From: Druceiella hillmani
Taxonomy: Eukaryota; Arthropoda; Insecta; Lepidoptera; Hepialidae
Direction of reading: 5' to 3'
Assembly: GCA_039881145.1 (NCBI GenBank)
Contig: JAYKKI010000006.1
Location: forward strand, 21,388,501-21,452,500
Length of the DNA stretch: 64,000 nucleotides
Positions 1 through 12,091 of this stretch are shown here, piece after piece; the stretch's first letter is position 1, and every line of letters starts with the position of its first letter. The position numbers and the translations under genes were made by a program. The notes beneath the pieces are model-generated. The model was not told the origin of the DNA. It saw only the letters and a list, made by a program, of their open reading frames with translations, and ran no database searches.

Positions 1-3000
1 AGACATGCAACACATACAAAATAAATGATCTTCCGAGTTTACAGATTTCCTTTTTGTCATTTTTAATTTAAGGCTTTCATAACGTGTGTAGTCGTTTAGA
101 TACCACTAATTTATAAAAGCCCTGACACAAACCTATGGCTTTCCTCTTCATATTCCCTTACGAATTATGATAATGAGACGCTCCCACCGAACCGAGGGGT
201 ACACCTATTGAATTAATTGCATTTTAAACTCAGGGCACGTATTAAGTGCCAAGGGAACAATTTAGGGAAATTTCCCAATTAATACCTTGTCGTACCCAGA
301 TGTCAAATATTTTTAAAATTATTATTTGAACCACGTTTATAAATAATACGTTTATTTATCTAAATATACTAGACCTTACTTGCAATTTCGCTTGCGTCGT
401 CCCAACAATTTATTAACATTTTTGATAACCGTGAAGTATGTAGTCAACGCTTAATTACTTCGTCATTGTTAGTGCCCCAATATGTTTTTCTTAATTTTTT
501 TGACCCGGATGCAATACTAAAATAAATTTGTTACTAATATAATCGTTTTTAAATTTATTACATATCCTATTCGAAGGTCTTTTAGAATTTCCTAAGCAGT
601 TTTTAAATGGCGCAAATACAAACAATTAAAAAAACAATCTGAAAAAACAGGCAAGCAGAAAGAAAAATCTAAAAACGCTGCATAATATTTATATGTAGAT
701 CGTTCTTTAGACTGAAACCAATGCAACAGTTAAACTCTCATTTAAATGAGTTTAGGAGTTTCTAAATCATTTGCAGTCAAACAATATGGATAAATTTCAA
801 AAGTTTCAAAAGTGCCTGAATTTTGTTCAGATGCCTATTTTACCTCATTTTTCTAACTTATTTCTTGCAATACATAGACATTACGTATTTACTCTTTCCT
901 TAAGTGTATATATTTACACATGTAATTTTCACTTGCGGAAAAAAATTATGGACACTACGTTGCAATTATAAGTTTTTACATTAATCCTTTTCTTTCTTAA
1001 TATACATTATCCTAAACCTTAATTTCAAAATTCTATACCTCTTTTTTATTTTACGTTCAATAAACGTAAATAGTTTTGTGTAACCGTTGTTTTATACTTC
1101 ACAATTATTTTGATTTTTATTAATATTTTTCTCGTCTTCCTAATGTTATTAAAATATTTAGAAACTATTTGCATTGATTAGCATATATTTAAAATATGTT
1201 TAGAATTTGCTTAATCATTTAGAAATATCCGGAAAAGAGAAGAAATTATTATTTTGCTTTCCCCTATTTTAAAAAATTTTGACAGTTTATTTCATCTCAA
1301 TTCTATATTTTAAGCTAGATTTCCTCGTACGCATGCTTTTTAACTTTCGGTACGTTTCCTTTATTTATTCAAATTATTTCTATTCATTAAATAGATTGAT
1401 TATTTTGTCGTATTCAATAGGTTTGGGTTTAGAAAATCACATCTGTCTCACATAGCCAACCAAAAAATGTTTTTTTTCATAGAGACCAAATTAAATAAAA
1501 TGTTTAATGGTTTTCAATACAAATTGCTAACCAATATTAAGAGAATAAATTTAAGATAACAATATTAAGAGAATTCTCAACTGATAAAATTAACTTTTTT
1601 TATTCGAAAAACCACCAAAGTGGGAAAAATTTAACAGAGAGGCATACTTTTGGAAAATATATTTCGGAAAAATAAAAATAAAGATGGAATCTCAACTGGT
1701 AGACTGTGAAATTATTTATTAATCAATAAAAAAAGAAGTTACAGTTAATATAAAGTTTAGAAGATCACAAAGAAAAGGAATAATTTCCTTACTTTTTTTG
1801 GCCTATAAAGAGCAAAAGGAGGGATAATAGAAATAAGATGGTACCCTTTTTCGAACACAATTACCTTAATAAAAGTTGCTTACTTGAAATTTTTTACCAG
1901 TTATTTTTTTTTGCATGTTACTATATTTATCTTGATCATAAATGGTATGTCTTATAAGAAAGGTGCACATGAAATACCACATCATTTCTTTTATTGAAAT
2001 TAAGTTACAAATATTGTTGGAAATTTAAAACACCTTCATATGTTTCGATAGATTTAGGTAGACAAAAAGGTATAATGGTATGCGATTAAAAATCAGGTAC
2101 AGTTTTAACAACCTGTTTTATTGTAAATATTAATAGATAATTATCCTATCTTTTTTCTACCTTAGTTTTTTAGTTTTAAAAGAAGGTTTTTAAAAATAGG
2201 AAAGAAGAAATACTCTTTTTTTGTGAAATTATTTAAATACGAATCTACATTTTTATTTGAATAGATTTTTAAACTCTTTAAAATTTATATCACAATTAAA
2301 ACACATTTATAAAAATCAAAGTAATATATGAAAAAGGGATATAAAGAAATACCAAATCATTTGTTACGGGTATGAGTGGATCGACACCCAATTTACCAGG
2401 TTTATTTAACTCGTTCTGACAATCATCCCCATTCCGAATGCAATTTCCTTAACCCGCTCAAACAAAAGACAGAATTTACGAACGATTGCCACCTTACTAG
2501 AGCATAGTATAAGAAATTCATCCCTAAAGAACATTCAATGTCAAAGAGACAGGTTATCAACTACACATCGCCTGATTAAGGCCATCAGTCTTGTGTCCTT
2601 CTACGAAGGCACTTTGTCGGATTAGGATGACCCTGAAAAGGATACGAGCCCGAGTATCTGCGTTTATTTAATTTCGATATTGATTCCTGATCAATGAATT
2701 TGATAAAGAACTGGGAAACATTAGTTTGATTTGTTGAAACTAAATTTAGGTTAGATGATACAGTCCAGTTAATGAATATAATCGGACTGACATATCATTT
2801 AAAATATTTTATTGTTGACTAGCTGACACAACACACGAGAAACTAACACAGTTGTGTCTTATTTCTACCTAGTGATATTTTACAAAATTAAAATTGTGTT
2901 TAAAGAGTCATGTTTGCGTTTTGAGAATCTTATTTACGGATCAATCATTAGATACTTATCATAAATACTGGTTCAATTTTATGGCACAATATTTCATAAA

Positions 3001-3107
3001 CCAACCTGAAGGGACCTTCTAGCCGATTTCTCACTTCAAAAGTTCAGTCTACATATTTTACATATTTATCTAAATTATATATTTTTATGACAGTGTAAAA
3101 GTTCTGT
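1..3107. other. A+T-rich non-coding DNA, no gene seen
   Basis: No supportable gene. Long A/T runs and stop codons fill all frames. Two stretches have more ordinary base complexity: about 120-300 and about 2370-2660. Either could be unique regulatory or conserved sequence, but nothing in them identifies a function. A 15-bp direct repeat (CAATATTAAGAGAAT) occurs at about 1533 and about 1559. Confidence 0.6.
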
Positions 3108-3171
3108 TAAATGATAAATAAAAATATAGATATTAGTTTTCACTAATATCTATATTTTTATTTATCATTTA
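3108..3171. repeat. perfect inverted repeat, 30-bp arms, 4-nt loop
   Basis: Arms 3108-3137 and 3142-3171 are exact reverse complements separated by TTTC. Pairing stops abruptly on both sides. A 30-bp perfect stem with a 4-nt loop is far beyond chance even in A+T-rich DNA. The arms match no other repeat in the window, and I see no convincing target-site duplication. It is either a fold-back duplication or a very small inverted-repeat element. Confidence 0.9.
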
Positions 3172-3183
3172 TATAAAGATGCT

Positions 3184-3243
3184 AGATATATAACCTAATA
3201 TGTCCCATTGTGTCAATTACAGGCGTAAGATATATAACCTAAT
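3184..3243. repeat. 16-bp direct repeat, 44-bp spacing
   Basis: AGATATATAACCTAAT occurs at 3184-3199 and again at 3228-3243, immediately after the 3108-3171 hairpin. It may be an old duplication or the flank of an excised insertion. Confidence 0.6.
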
Positions 3244-3572
3244 TTGCCATATCTCTTAAATTTATTAATGTTAGTTATCCTGTTTTACTTCGAAATTTTT
3301 CATTTACGTAGTACAATTCAGTGGGTAATTGAGAGACTCTGTAAGAGAGAGTAAAACTGTTAGAGGACTGGTACAATAAAATTTTGACTAGATTTTTTTA
3401 GAAGCATTTTAAAAGAGTTCCTCAGCTTATGATGAAATTAGACACAATTATGACAATGTTCTACAATTTTTAAAAAGAATGACTTTTTTATTTCTACATA
3501 ATTCAGCAAATAGAATTGCATAACAATCGCTAGTATGTATTTACTACTATATTGTGACATAGGGATGGCAAG

Positions 3573-3692
3573 ACGAATATGATCGGACGTATCGTAATTA
3601 CGATCGCGTTTTACGAATATGATCGGATATATAGTAATTATAATTATGTGTTACGAATATGATCGGATATATCGTAATTATAATCATATGTT
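3573..3692. repeat. 40-bp tandem repeat, three copies
   Basis: ACGAATATGATCGGA recurs at 3573, 3613 and 3653, an exact 40-bp period. Each unit holds ACGAATATGATCGGA(T/C)(A/G)TAT followed by a CGTAATTA-like tail. The copies differ by a few substitutions. Similar flanking text (TGTGACATAGGGATG before, TGTGATATAAGGATG after) suggests the array lies inside an older duplication. Confidence 0.85.
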
Positions 3693-5149
3693 ACTGTGAT
3701 ATAAGGATGACTTTGTTTTTACTACTCGACTCAAAGACGCCGCAAAAAGTCATATTAATATCAATATCAAAAAGAAAAAAAAACACAGGTCATTCGGATT
3801 TCATTATTTTGCAAAAAAAGCTCACAAAATAAAAAAAATGTGAGTATTTCCTTTTACTTGAAAATACCTAATTTATTTCTGGACATAAAATGTTATATGT
3901 TTACGTTATTATTTTTCCTTAAATTCAATTACTATTTAAGTGTCATTGCCATAATAATATTTAATGCTACGGAATATAATTCTTCTCATAATTTCTTTCA
4001 TCTCATTTTATTATGAAGCAATTTAACTTAATTTTTCATACCTTGTTGATAGCCTGTTAACGGGTTGTGTATTTAAAAAGGTTTTTGGCCACATCTGTGC
4101 ATTACACGCCTAGTTCTAATTGAATAGTAAAATTACATCTTCAGCTCTTTCTTTCATATAATTTACTGAATACTTAGTTTATCTGAAAACTTTAATATAG
4201 TTTAAAGGATGTCAAAGTTAAGTAGTAAAAAGACATACAAATATTCTTTGCAACAAAAAAAGAAATTGTTGTCACTGTATATAGATAATTATTGCAACAG
4301 TTTTGACGACAAATGGCTCAGATGGATATTTTTATACGACTATCCCAAGTATCTGTAGCTATCGAAAACTTATATTTCCACGAATATAATTAAAGCGATT
4401 CTTATGTAAAGTGGGAATACTTATCTAAAGTAAAAGACTTAAATGAGGTATGATTAAGCAGCGAGCTCTCATTACAGTACACACACTCGACACATATACA
4501 CATAGAATACAGAGAACATACACACAGAAAAACAGCACTCGACGCATATACACACGCATATACATTTAATGAAATTCAAAGAGAGTTTCTGAATATTCTA
4601 GGTAAATTGTTCATAAGAAATAAACTGTTTTCTTTTAATCCAATTCAAGGTTATTTACGATTTAATTAAACATTCTCGAATTAAACGTGGACCCAAACAT
4701 ATATTTCCAATTTTTAAAAGTTTTAGAAATTAAGATTTTGACCCGTTACAAAATAAAGATAGATCCGATGGTGTCAGTCGATCTATTCCAAGACACAAAA
4801 GCAGTCCCTTAGTCTTTCTTTATATACATTCACGTAAACGATTTGCACATCAAGAATAGTAGTCAACTTTGAGTCAACGAATGTGCAAATCATCCTATTG
4901 ATTGAACTCTCATCATTCAGCAAAATTCTCAATCTTTGTCCGTTTCTCTATGATTCCGCCCAAATATCCAAACCTGATGACAAATCTCTAATAGTAACTC
5001 GACACAGAAAATATAAAAAGTGCTACCTCTTAAAAACTCTAAAATAATATATAAATACTTCCTCTGTGCGATCCTGTATGAACTAAACTTAAATGTCAGT
5101 TAAGCTGCCCTACAGTTAACCAATTCGCTAACAGCGCTCTAAGCCTCTA
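3693..5149. other. A+T-rich non-coding DNA with CA-rich patch
   Basis: No gene seen. At about 4480-4565 there is an imperfect CA-rich patch containing a repeated CACTCGAC(A/G)CATATACACA. At 4840-4850 and 4881-4891 there is an 11-bp perfect inverted repeat (GATTTGCACAT) with a 30-nt spacer, which could arise by chance. Confidence 0.5.
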
Positions 5150-5290
5150 GTTAAACAGCGGTCCGCGACGAGCGAGAAATGCGAAAACCTTGTTGGGGAT
5201 TCGTTCTCTCTCGTGCTTATCTGCATCGGTTGCAGAACTTTAGACAATGTAACCGAGTGTACTGGAGCGCGTTCATGCGATAATTTGTGG
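5150..5290 (+). other. G+C-richer patch with 34-codon small ORF
   Basis: The patch is clearly richer in G+C and CpG than its surroundings. It contains a small open frame on the plus strand from ATG at 5179 to TAA at 5281-5283 (34 codons, beginning MRKPCWGF). The codons are not A+T-biased. No homologue is recognised. A CT-rich run (TTCTCTCTCG) resembles GAGA-factor sites read from the other strand. The patch could be an untranslated first exon or promoter, a small peptide gene, or a conserved non-coding element. Nothing here decides between these. Confidence 0.3.
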
Positions 5291-6539
5291 GATGTTCTCC
5301 TTTTATGTTTGTTAAGTGGTTTAGATAGGTTTTGTGCTTACAAGTACTTCAAATTTTACACTGAATTATTTAAATTTCTACTTTCAGTAAAGTGACATTG
5401 TTTACTAGACTAACGGCTCATGTAACAATGTTTAACACGTCACAAACCATTTTTTTAAAAATAATATTGGTCTTTTCCACTTTTTTATGCTTTTATATTT
5501 ATAAGAAAGTAGGATTTATGTGAATTTATTTTTTATAAAAAACATAAGATAGAAATATACAATGATATACTTCTATCTTATAATGTTTCTATAACGGGAC
5601 AATGGATGTTAACAGAAGCAAAAGTGAATTTACCTAAATTTTTTCTGGTTAAAAATTTAAAACAATATATAAATAATAGTTAATAGTAGTTAATTAAATA
5701 ACAAATTCAGACGTATTTTTAATTTTAAATCTACAAGTCAATATATATTATGATCTAAAAATATTTTTAAACGTTTAAAGTGTTAGAATATATAGTTTAC
5801 AGAACCTAATTAGAAAAAAATTATGTAAATATGTATACAACGATACTTTTGCATAGCTTTATTTTAACAAACGTTTCCACTTTGAAATTGTTTTGTGTTC
5901 AACAATTTCAGTGTGGGCAACGGCACGGGTATATTTTAGGCAAAACAATTCTTCACTCTTTGTCCTAATTAATTAGAAAAACTTACTACACTATATTATT
6001 CGTAACATAGTGAATAGTGAACAAGAACGTTAACGATTCATTTTCCGCAAAAAAATAGTTTTTCACACAAATTATGTTTTTGCGACGAATTATTACTTCT
6101 AATAACTTTTAAATTTTTTCGACCCAATCAACGAAAATTGTGTAATATAAAACAGAAAAAAATACCAAAAGCAGTTAAAAAAGTGAATTAAATAAAAAAA
6201 TTATTGAAAATTTCACCAAAAATTTAACAATTAACAGCCATATATATTAAATACTTAATTTTTTGAGTAGTTTTATTAAAGAAAGAAAAACAGGCATTAA
6301 TAATTATAACTAGCGAAATTCAATGCAATAATAAATACGACGATATACTATATAGATGGCGAACCCAACAATTTACTGAAAATCTTTTTAAAAATCATAC
6401 TCATCTTTATATTAAAGGTATAAGAAATAATCATTCAATGTATTGTAAATTATGTGGATTCGCACAGTTAATTTCTTCCGTTCGAACACTTATTTAATGA
6501 ATTTAACTAAACATCACATTATTGAAATTTAACAGTTTA
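5291..6539. other. A+T-rich non-coding DNA
   Basis: Nothing of note beyond the short inverted repeat at 5544-5581. All frames are broken by frequent stops. Confidence 0.6.
5544..5581. repeat. short inverted repeat, 11-bp arms
   Basis: ATAAGATAGAA at 5544-5554 pairs with TTCTATCTTAT at 5571-5581 across a 16-nt spacer. This is near the chance level for such A+T-rich DNA. Confidence 0.4.
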
Positions 6540-6800
6540 AATAAGGGATTACTTCCAACGACAAGGTCAGCGTAACCGGTAAAATTTTCTATCGCAGATC
6601 CATAGATAACCCCAACTGGGGGACATTTAGTCAATGTCCCTTTTAAACGACCCCATCATGTTCCCCCGAGGCCAATACCTCTATTGTTGTCTAATGAGGC
6701 GGAACCGTTGCTGAGTGAATCTTTCTTATAAATGAGCTTACAGCCGGACATGTTACGTGAATGGGTTGGCCGAGCGAGTAGATAAGGGAAATATTTGTAA
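6540..6800. promoter_or_regulatory. complex-sequence island, possible regulatory element
   Basis: The stretch has balanced base composition, with motifs such as CTATTGTTGTC (SOX-like) and a small GC-rich stem GGGACATT-TAGTC-AATGTCCC at 6620-6640. It has no coding frame. The contrast with the surrounding A+T-rich DNA suggests sequence under constraint. Only a cross-species alignment could support a regulatory role. Confidence 0.25.
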
Positions 6801-9064
6801 TGTTCTTTGAGGGTTTATTGTATTGTGACAAATCTGATTGACCAACCTCAGTATTTATAGTATTCAGTAGGAAAATGTGACAACAAAAATTGTTTCATAT
6901 TATCTCGGCGTATGTTACATATATCCTCAAAAACCCTTTGACGAAATAAATTAAAATTTCGTAATGTTGTAGGAAATAAAAATCGTTCCAATAAATAATT
7001 CCTTCAATGTACAAAAAGTTGAATTACCATTTTGGGGGCACTTTGAGCGAGGAGAGGGAAGGCGATTTTTTGTAAGTGATTCTATTTTCATAAGTTTATT
7101 TACATATATTTTTTTATATCAGTTTTCTGAGAAATTTCTGTCAATTTTTATCGGTGACAAACAAAATATTTGAAATATTGTTGATCAGATCTATATTCAC
7201 CGATAATTATAAGCATTACATTACTTGAGATTGTTTTCTTTCATATATACATTTTAATTATTTAAATCTACAATACAACTAAAATCAATTGTAAAGAAAT
7301 CATAAGTAATCTAAACTCACATCTTAAAATACATTAATTTACAACCATTTAATTTTAGTACTATAATTATATATTAACTTAATATACCATTACATAAAAC
7401 AGTTTATACGAACGCTGTACACATACCCTAATTTATATTAAACACAATTTATAGATTTCTTGTATGTATTGCACTTTAAAACTTCAAAATATTTGCAGCT
7501 CAGAACAATATTTTCAACGTACATTATAATATCTAGGTTTCTGACTCTGTATAACAAGTGTTGGTAAGTATGAAACAAATTCTTACGATAGTGTTCTCGT
7601 GACTCGAGATAACTTAATTTGACATACGTTTCTAATTATTGCCAAATTATGGTAAATATAAATATATACGGTGTGTTTTATTATAGTGCATGCCTATTTG
7701 TACGAATTAGTCACATTATTTCACACACACTTATACTAAATATAGTCTGATTTGTTTTTAAATTTTCGTTTGTTTCTTGGGAAGTCGTATTTATTTTATT
7801 AATTTTATTTTATTAACAATTTAATTCTATATTCTTGCAACTAATTTGAAGCGTCACAGCGCATGAATGGTGTAACAGAATAAGTTTATGTAGAGGATTT
7901 CGAATGGCATATCCATAGAACCCTTTAGATGAGTGTGTGTGACAATTAATTTCTTCATAAACCTTTTCATTATCTGCTAAGGTTTCATTAAAATGTTCCA
8001 TATATACGCTAAATTTAATGATTCTTGAATAAAATATGCAATAAATCCTCAAATATAAGAATAGGTAAACATATAGCAGAATCTTTGAACAATTTTTCGG
8101 ACAACGAATTTTGATTTGAGTATTTCAGTAGGACCGTTAAAACGGTAAATGTTTTTATAACTAATGAGCTTAACACTTATTGGATGACGAATTTCATATC
8201 CTGCCCCAATGTACCTTACATTGCCTAATTTATAGCAAATATTTTTTCCAGAGACTTATTTCCGATAAAACAAGAAGACTTGATTTTACTCAAGTTTCTG
8301 TTTCAGTATTAAAATGAAAATAGAGTGTTAAACAACATGAAATAAGGGCAAATTACAGAATGAAAAAAAAATAAAATGGTCTTGTCGAGTTGCCGAACTT
8401 TTATTGATACTTAGAAAGATAATTATGATTTGATTAATTCTGAACCGAATAGTCAAGTGATTCTGATTTTTAGACACTGGCTGGTTAATAAAATTAAACA
8501 AGCAAGTCAGATTATGTTACAGCCAAGCAGGTTGAAATATTTTCAGAACGGATTCGCTTGTGACTATAACCAATGAAATCTTTGCCTTTGGGTTATAAAC
8601 TTTTGGAGACTTTATCAGAATAGAATCGAAAAATTATTGCGTTAGAATCAATGTTACAATTACAGTAACTTAAATTATACTTCGTGGTTTTTCGTGATGC
8701 AAGTAAAAACTGATGAAAATATATATTTTCTAAGTTAGTGACAATGCTTTGAAAAGGTATGTACTTAATTTTTCTTCTAGGATTATACAAAATACTTAAA
8801 ATTTTATGAAAATAAGTAGTATTCAAATTAAAATGCAAGTATATAGTTATAATTTAAAAAGAAAACTGTAATTTTCTTCTTTTATTTTACTATTAGTTCA
8901 CGGAATTTTTTTTTCAAAAATACTCAAAAACCGTTCTCAAAAAGTACAAAACAATGTGATCTCAAGTCTACGCTGTCAAAATTACAGACGCATTCGTAAA
9001 ATATCGCTCGGTGATACCCGCGAAATCATGACGAATCTAACGACATTTCGTATAAAATAAGGAG
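6801..9064. other. A+T-rich non-coding DNA
   Basis: No gene supported. A 79-codon minus-strand frame at 7813-8052 has a somewhat protein-like middle, but it has no recognised domain and is within chance for this base composition. Confidence 0.5.
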
Positions 9065-9115
9065 CTAGCAAATAAGGATGTGAATACTGTGTGTATTCAC
9101 ATCCTTATTTGCTAG
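9065..9115. repeat. perfect inverted repeat, 23-bp arms, 5-nt loop
   Basis: Arms 9065-9087 and 9093-9115 (CTAGCAAATAAGGATGTGAATAC and its complement) are exact and separated by TGTGT. The arms have mixed base composition, so chance is not an explanation. No flanking duplication is visible, and the arms are unrelated to those of the other hairpins. Confidence 0.9.
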
Positions 9116-9420
9116 TTGTTGCTGGACAAGAATGAAAAAAAATCCGTTTCTGTCTTAGTCAAATAAGCGAGGATGTAAGCATGATGTTATATTTAAGTAT
9201 ATTAATTAAAGACTTAAAATTGGTCATCAATATTTATGCCTGATGGTGTAAAACTATTTTACGTACATATTAAATATTAGATTCACTACACAATTTTGGT
9301 CATTTGGTTTTTTAAATTGTTACTGAGGTTTAAATTAATGAGCTTTAGATATGTTTAAAAAAGAATTATGATATAAAACACGCTGTTGAAGTAACATTTC
9401 TTTGACGGTTGTGTCAGATG

Positions 9421-9805
9421 TTATGTGATCGATGGCGTAGTTATTTCGCTAAATAACAACTACCCGTAGCAAATAAATCACGGCAAATTAATTTACTACC
9501 ATCCGTTAAGAAGTTATATAGTTTATCTCCATAACTCTCATCAGATCTAGATCTGATCGATGGTGTAGTTATTTTTTAAATAAACTACTACCAGTAACAA
9601 ATATCTTTAATCACGGTTAATTTACTATCGTCCGTTAAGGAGTTCCATTGCCCATTTCCAGAACTCATCATCAGATCCTAACCTGGTAAACAGTGAAGTT
9701 ATTTTGTAAAGTAACAATTATCAGCAGCAAATATCTTGAATCTCGGTCAATTTACTACAATCATTGAGCAGTTCGATTTTTCATTTCCGAATCTCATCAG
9801 ATCAT
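9421..9805. repeat. about 128-bp tandem repeat, three diverged copies
   Basis: Three units align in register, marked by GTAGTTATTT at about 9437 and 9565 and GAAGTTATTTT near 9695. Each unit continues with an ACTACC(A/C)GTA(G/A)CAAAT block, a CACGG-AATTTACTA block, a TCCGTTAAG-AGTT block and a CTCATCAGATC end. The first junction is an 18-bp perfect palindrome (ATCAGATCTAGATCTGAT, 9540-9557). The unit length is nucleosome-scale, as in many insect satellites, but only three copies are present. Confidence 0.75.
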
Positions 9806-10266
9806 CACCAAGTATTTATAATACTAATAAATTAATTATTCGCATCATAAACATAGAATAGAAATAAAATCAAATATATATTGTGTATATAACAAATATA
9901 TTTACGAAATTTACATGCACAAGAAACTACATAAGGAAACCACAGACTTGTCGAACATTATTTCCATCAGAAAAGAAATCTGAGTTTCTCTCAACTCGCA
10001 CCTGAGCTACTCTCAAGTTTTACTTCAAAATGAATAAATCTTCTACGAAGATAAATTTTGTATTATTATTTTTTAAGTTTGTTAAAAACGTAAGACAAAT
10101 TAAATTTTCAGGATTTAAATAAAAATGCAAGTTAAATAAATTTTTAATAATATTTTAAAGAGTATCTAACATTAATACAATATGAAGTATTTTGCATTTT
10201 TTAATCTCTTTTATATATCTTTTTCATTTAAAATACAATTAAAGACTAATTAAACACACTTGACAG

Positions 10267-10570
10267 GTGATTTGTCAACTTGTTTCTCTTCTAACTAAAT
10301 GCACGCCCACACCTCATTTTAGCTTTCTCGGTTCTGTCAGCCCACTTAGTAACCATAAATTGCTTGAAGCCATTATAGACGTGATAAAGTTGGAAGTAAT
10401 TGGCCAAGTTCCCCAAATTGTTCCTCCGGGAACTCATTACGTGGCCGGGGCGTAAAGTGAGACGATGTCTGAAGGCTGACATCTCATTTGCTCTTACAAG
10501 CTATGAGAGCAAATGAGGAGGAAAATCATCGATTTGTGTTACCGCCCTGGAGAAGGGTTGCTACGTGACT
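10267..10570. promoter_or_regulatory. complex-sequence island with 12-bp hairpin
   Basis: The composition is balanced and lies between very A+T-rich flanks. It includes GACGTGATAAAGTTGGAAG, a TAATTGG homeodomain-like site and GGCCGGGGCG. A perfect stem CTCATTTGCTCT / AGAGCAAATGAG (10483-10494 and 10506-10517) encloses an 11-nt loop. Frames of about 62 codons overlap on both strands, neither protein-like. It is best described as a candidate conserved non-coding element. The stem is too short on its own for a convincing microRNA precursor. Confidence 0.3.
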
Positions 10571-11764
10571 TCATCTCCATCTGAAGATTTATAAGAATTT
10601 TCTCTGCAATTAGTCGTATTTCAACATTAAGTAGAATTTGGAAAGAATGGATTTTGATATTACATATATCCATTTTTTTCAAGGTTTTGTAACTGGAAAA
10701 ACTAGATTTTTTTGATTTTATTATTACTTTTTCAAATAAAATTGAATTATGGGAATTAAGAACATTAAGATATAGAAATTGAGAAAAAATATTTTGCGAT
10801 TTTTTAAAGTATTTATCCGCGAAATTGGGAATATATTATTCTTTGGCATGTTATTGACGATGTCTTTTTAATTTAATTCAAAAATATCTGTTGTAATTTT
10901 TTTTATGTATCTTCTTAGCGAATTATGAGTCTGCAATATATTTAACAATTTATCCCCTACCAACTAACTTTTAATCAATATATGTCAACAGAAATCTGAA
11001 AAAACAGAATATACTAATTTACCAAGTAGTTTAACGCAAACTTATTTCGATGAACTTTCATTAATAAATTTGAGAGGCACAGGTAAGCACGAATTTTTCT
11101 TACGTTTGTAAAATATAAACCAAGCATTTTATTTACATAATGTAAAATTGTAATTAATGTCTCTCAATAGTTTAATAAAAATATTAGGTAGCCTTACGTG
11201 TTTAAACTTTTATACATCCGAGTATGTACGAATTTCTTGTAGAGTGAATTTCATTCATTCTTATTAAGTTATGCTTTCATTCCTAATTCTGCTTTTCTTT
11301 GTACCAGTGACCTCTAAGGGAAGGCAAATACTTTTAAATTTTATTTGCGCTCCTTAAAATAAAATCTGAACCCACATAAGATCATTCACGTCTCTGTCTA
11401 TATCTTATAGCTATATTTAAAAAGAAATTTGATATATTAATTAAACATATTAACCCGTGCATATTTCAGTAACTAGCATTCAAAAATATTTATATGGACA
11501 TTTTAGGGTGGGAAAATTTGGTACTCGATTTTTTTTTAAATTCTATTCTGGAACTGTTCCAAAGGTCTAATAATTTACGTCGCAATTTTTTTATAATTTT
11601 AGGTAGTACGTCTTTAAAGATATAGTGAGATATATTTCCAAAAGTACTTAATTTAAAATTATGAAAAAGCAAGATTTTTAGAAGCCCGCGTAAAAGTCGT
11701 AGGAAAAAAATTGTAGCAATCATCCCAGATCTTACGACTTATGATATATACACTACGTTTTTAC
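10571..11764. other. A+T-rich non-coding DNA
   Basis: No gene or notable repeat seen. Confidence 0.6.
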
Positions 11765-11787
11765 ATCTATCAAAGGTCCATAATTAA

Positions 11788-12036
11788 ATGAAACTACGTG
11801 ATGTAGTATTATTTCTACTTTCTTTAATTTCTTTACCACGACCTAGGTTTCGTTGTATTGCAACATCTTCAGGTGGGATATTACCAAAGATCAGGTGGGA
11901 TATCTTTGTGATGGGATATGTTCAGGTGGAATATTTTTGCTAATATCCCACCTAAAATTTTTGTAATACAATGAAACCTAGGTCGTGGTAAAGAAATTAA
12001 AGAAAGTAGAAATAATATTACATCACGTAGTTTCAT
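11788..12036. mobile_element. 249-bp MITE with 96-bp terminal inverted repeats, TTAA-flanked
   Basis: Terminal inverted repeats run 11788-11883 and 11941-12036. The outer 70 or so bases differ at one position, and the inner part carries several more differences. TTAA lies on each side (11784-11787 and 12037-12040), as expected for a TTAA-targeting (piggyBac-type) transposase, although the ends begin ATGAAACTACG rather than the CCC usual for piggyBac. The element is non-coding. Its centre is built of repeats of a unit like TCAGGTGGGATAT. A 13-bp direct repeat ATCTATCAAAGGT lies outside both ends (11765-11777 and 12079-12091). The near-identity of the arms argues for recent insertion. Confidence 0.85.
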
Positions 12037-12091
12037 TTAATAGTGAATATTCTACAAAATTAACGCCAAATATACTCAATCTATCAAAGGT

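Noticed and set aside
7813..8052. 79-codon minus-strand frame containing a plausible-looking peptide
   Set aside because: No homology recognised; length is within the chance range.
11847..11872. Hammerhead-ribozyme-like core on the minus strand: CTGAAGA, a GTTG/CAAC stem, then GAAAC
   Set aside because: An extra U sits before the stem, and no stem I or III with a cleavage site can be formed. CTGAAGATG...CGAAAC is also a common motif in metazoan repeats.
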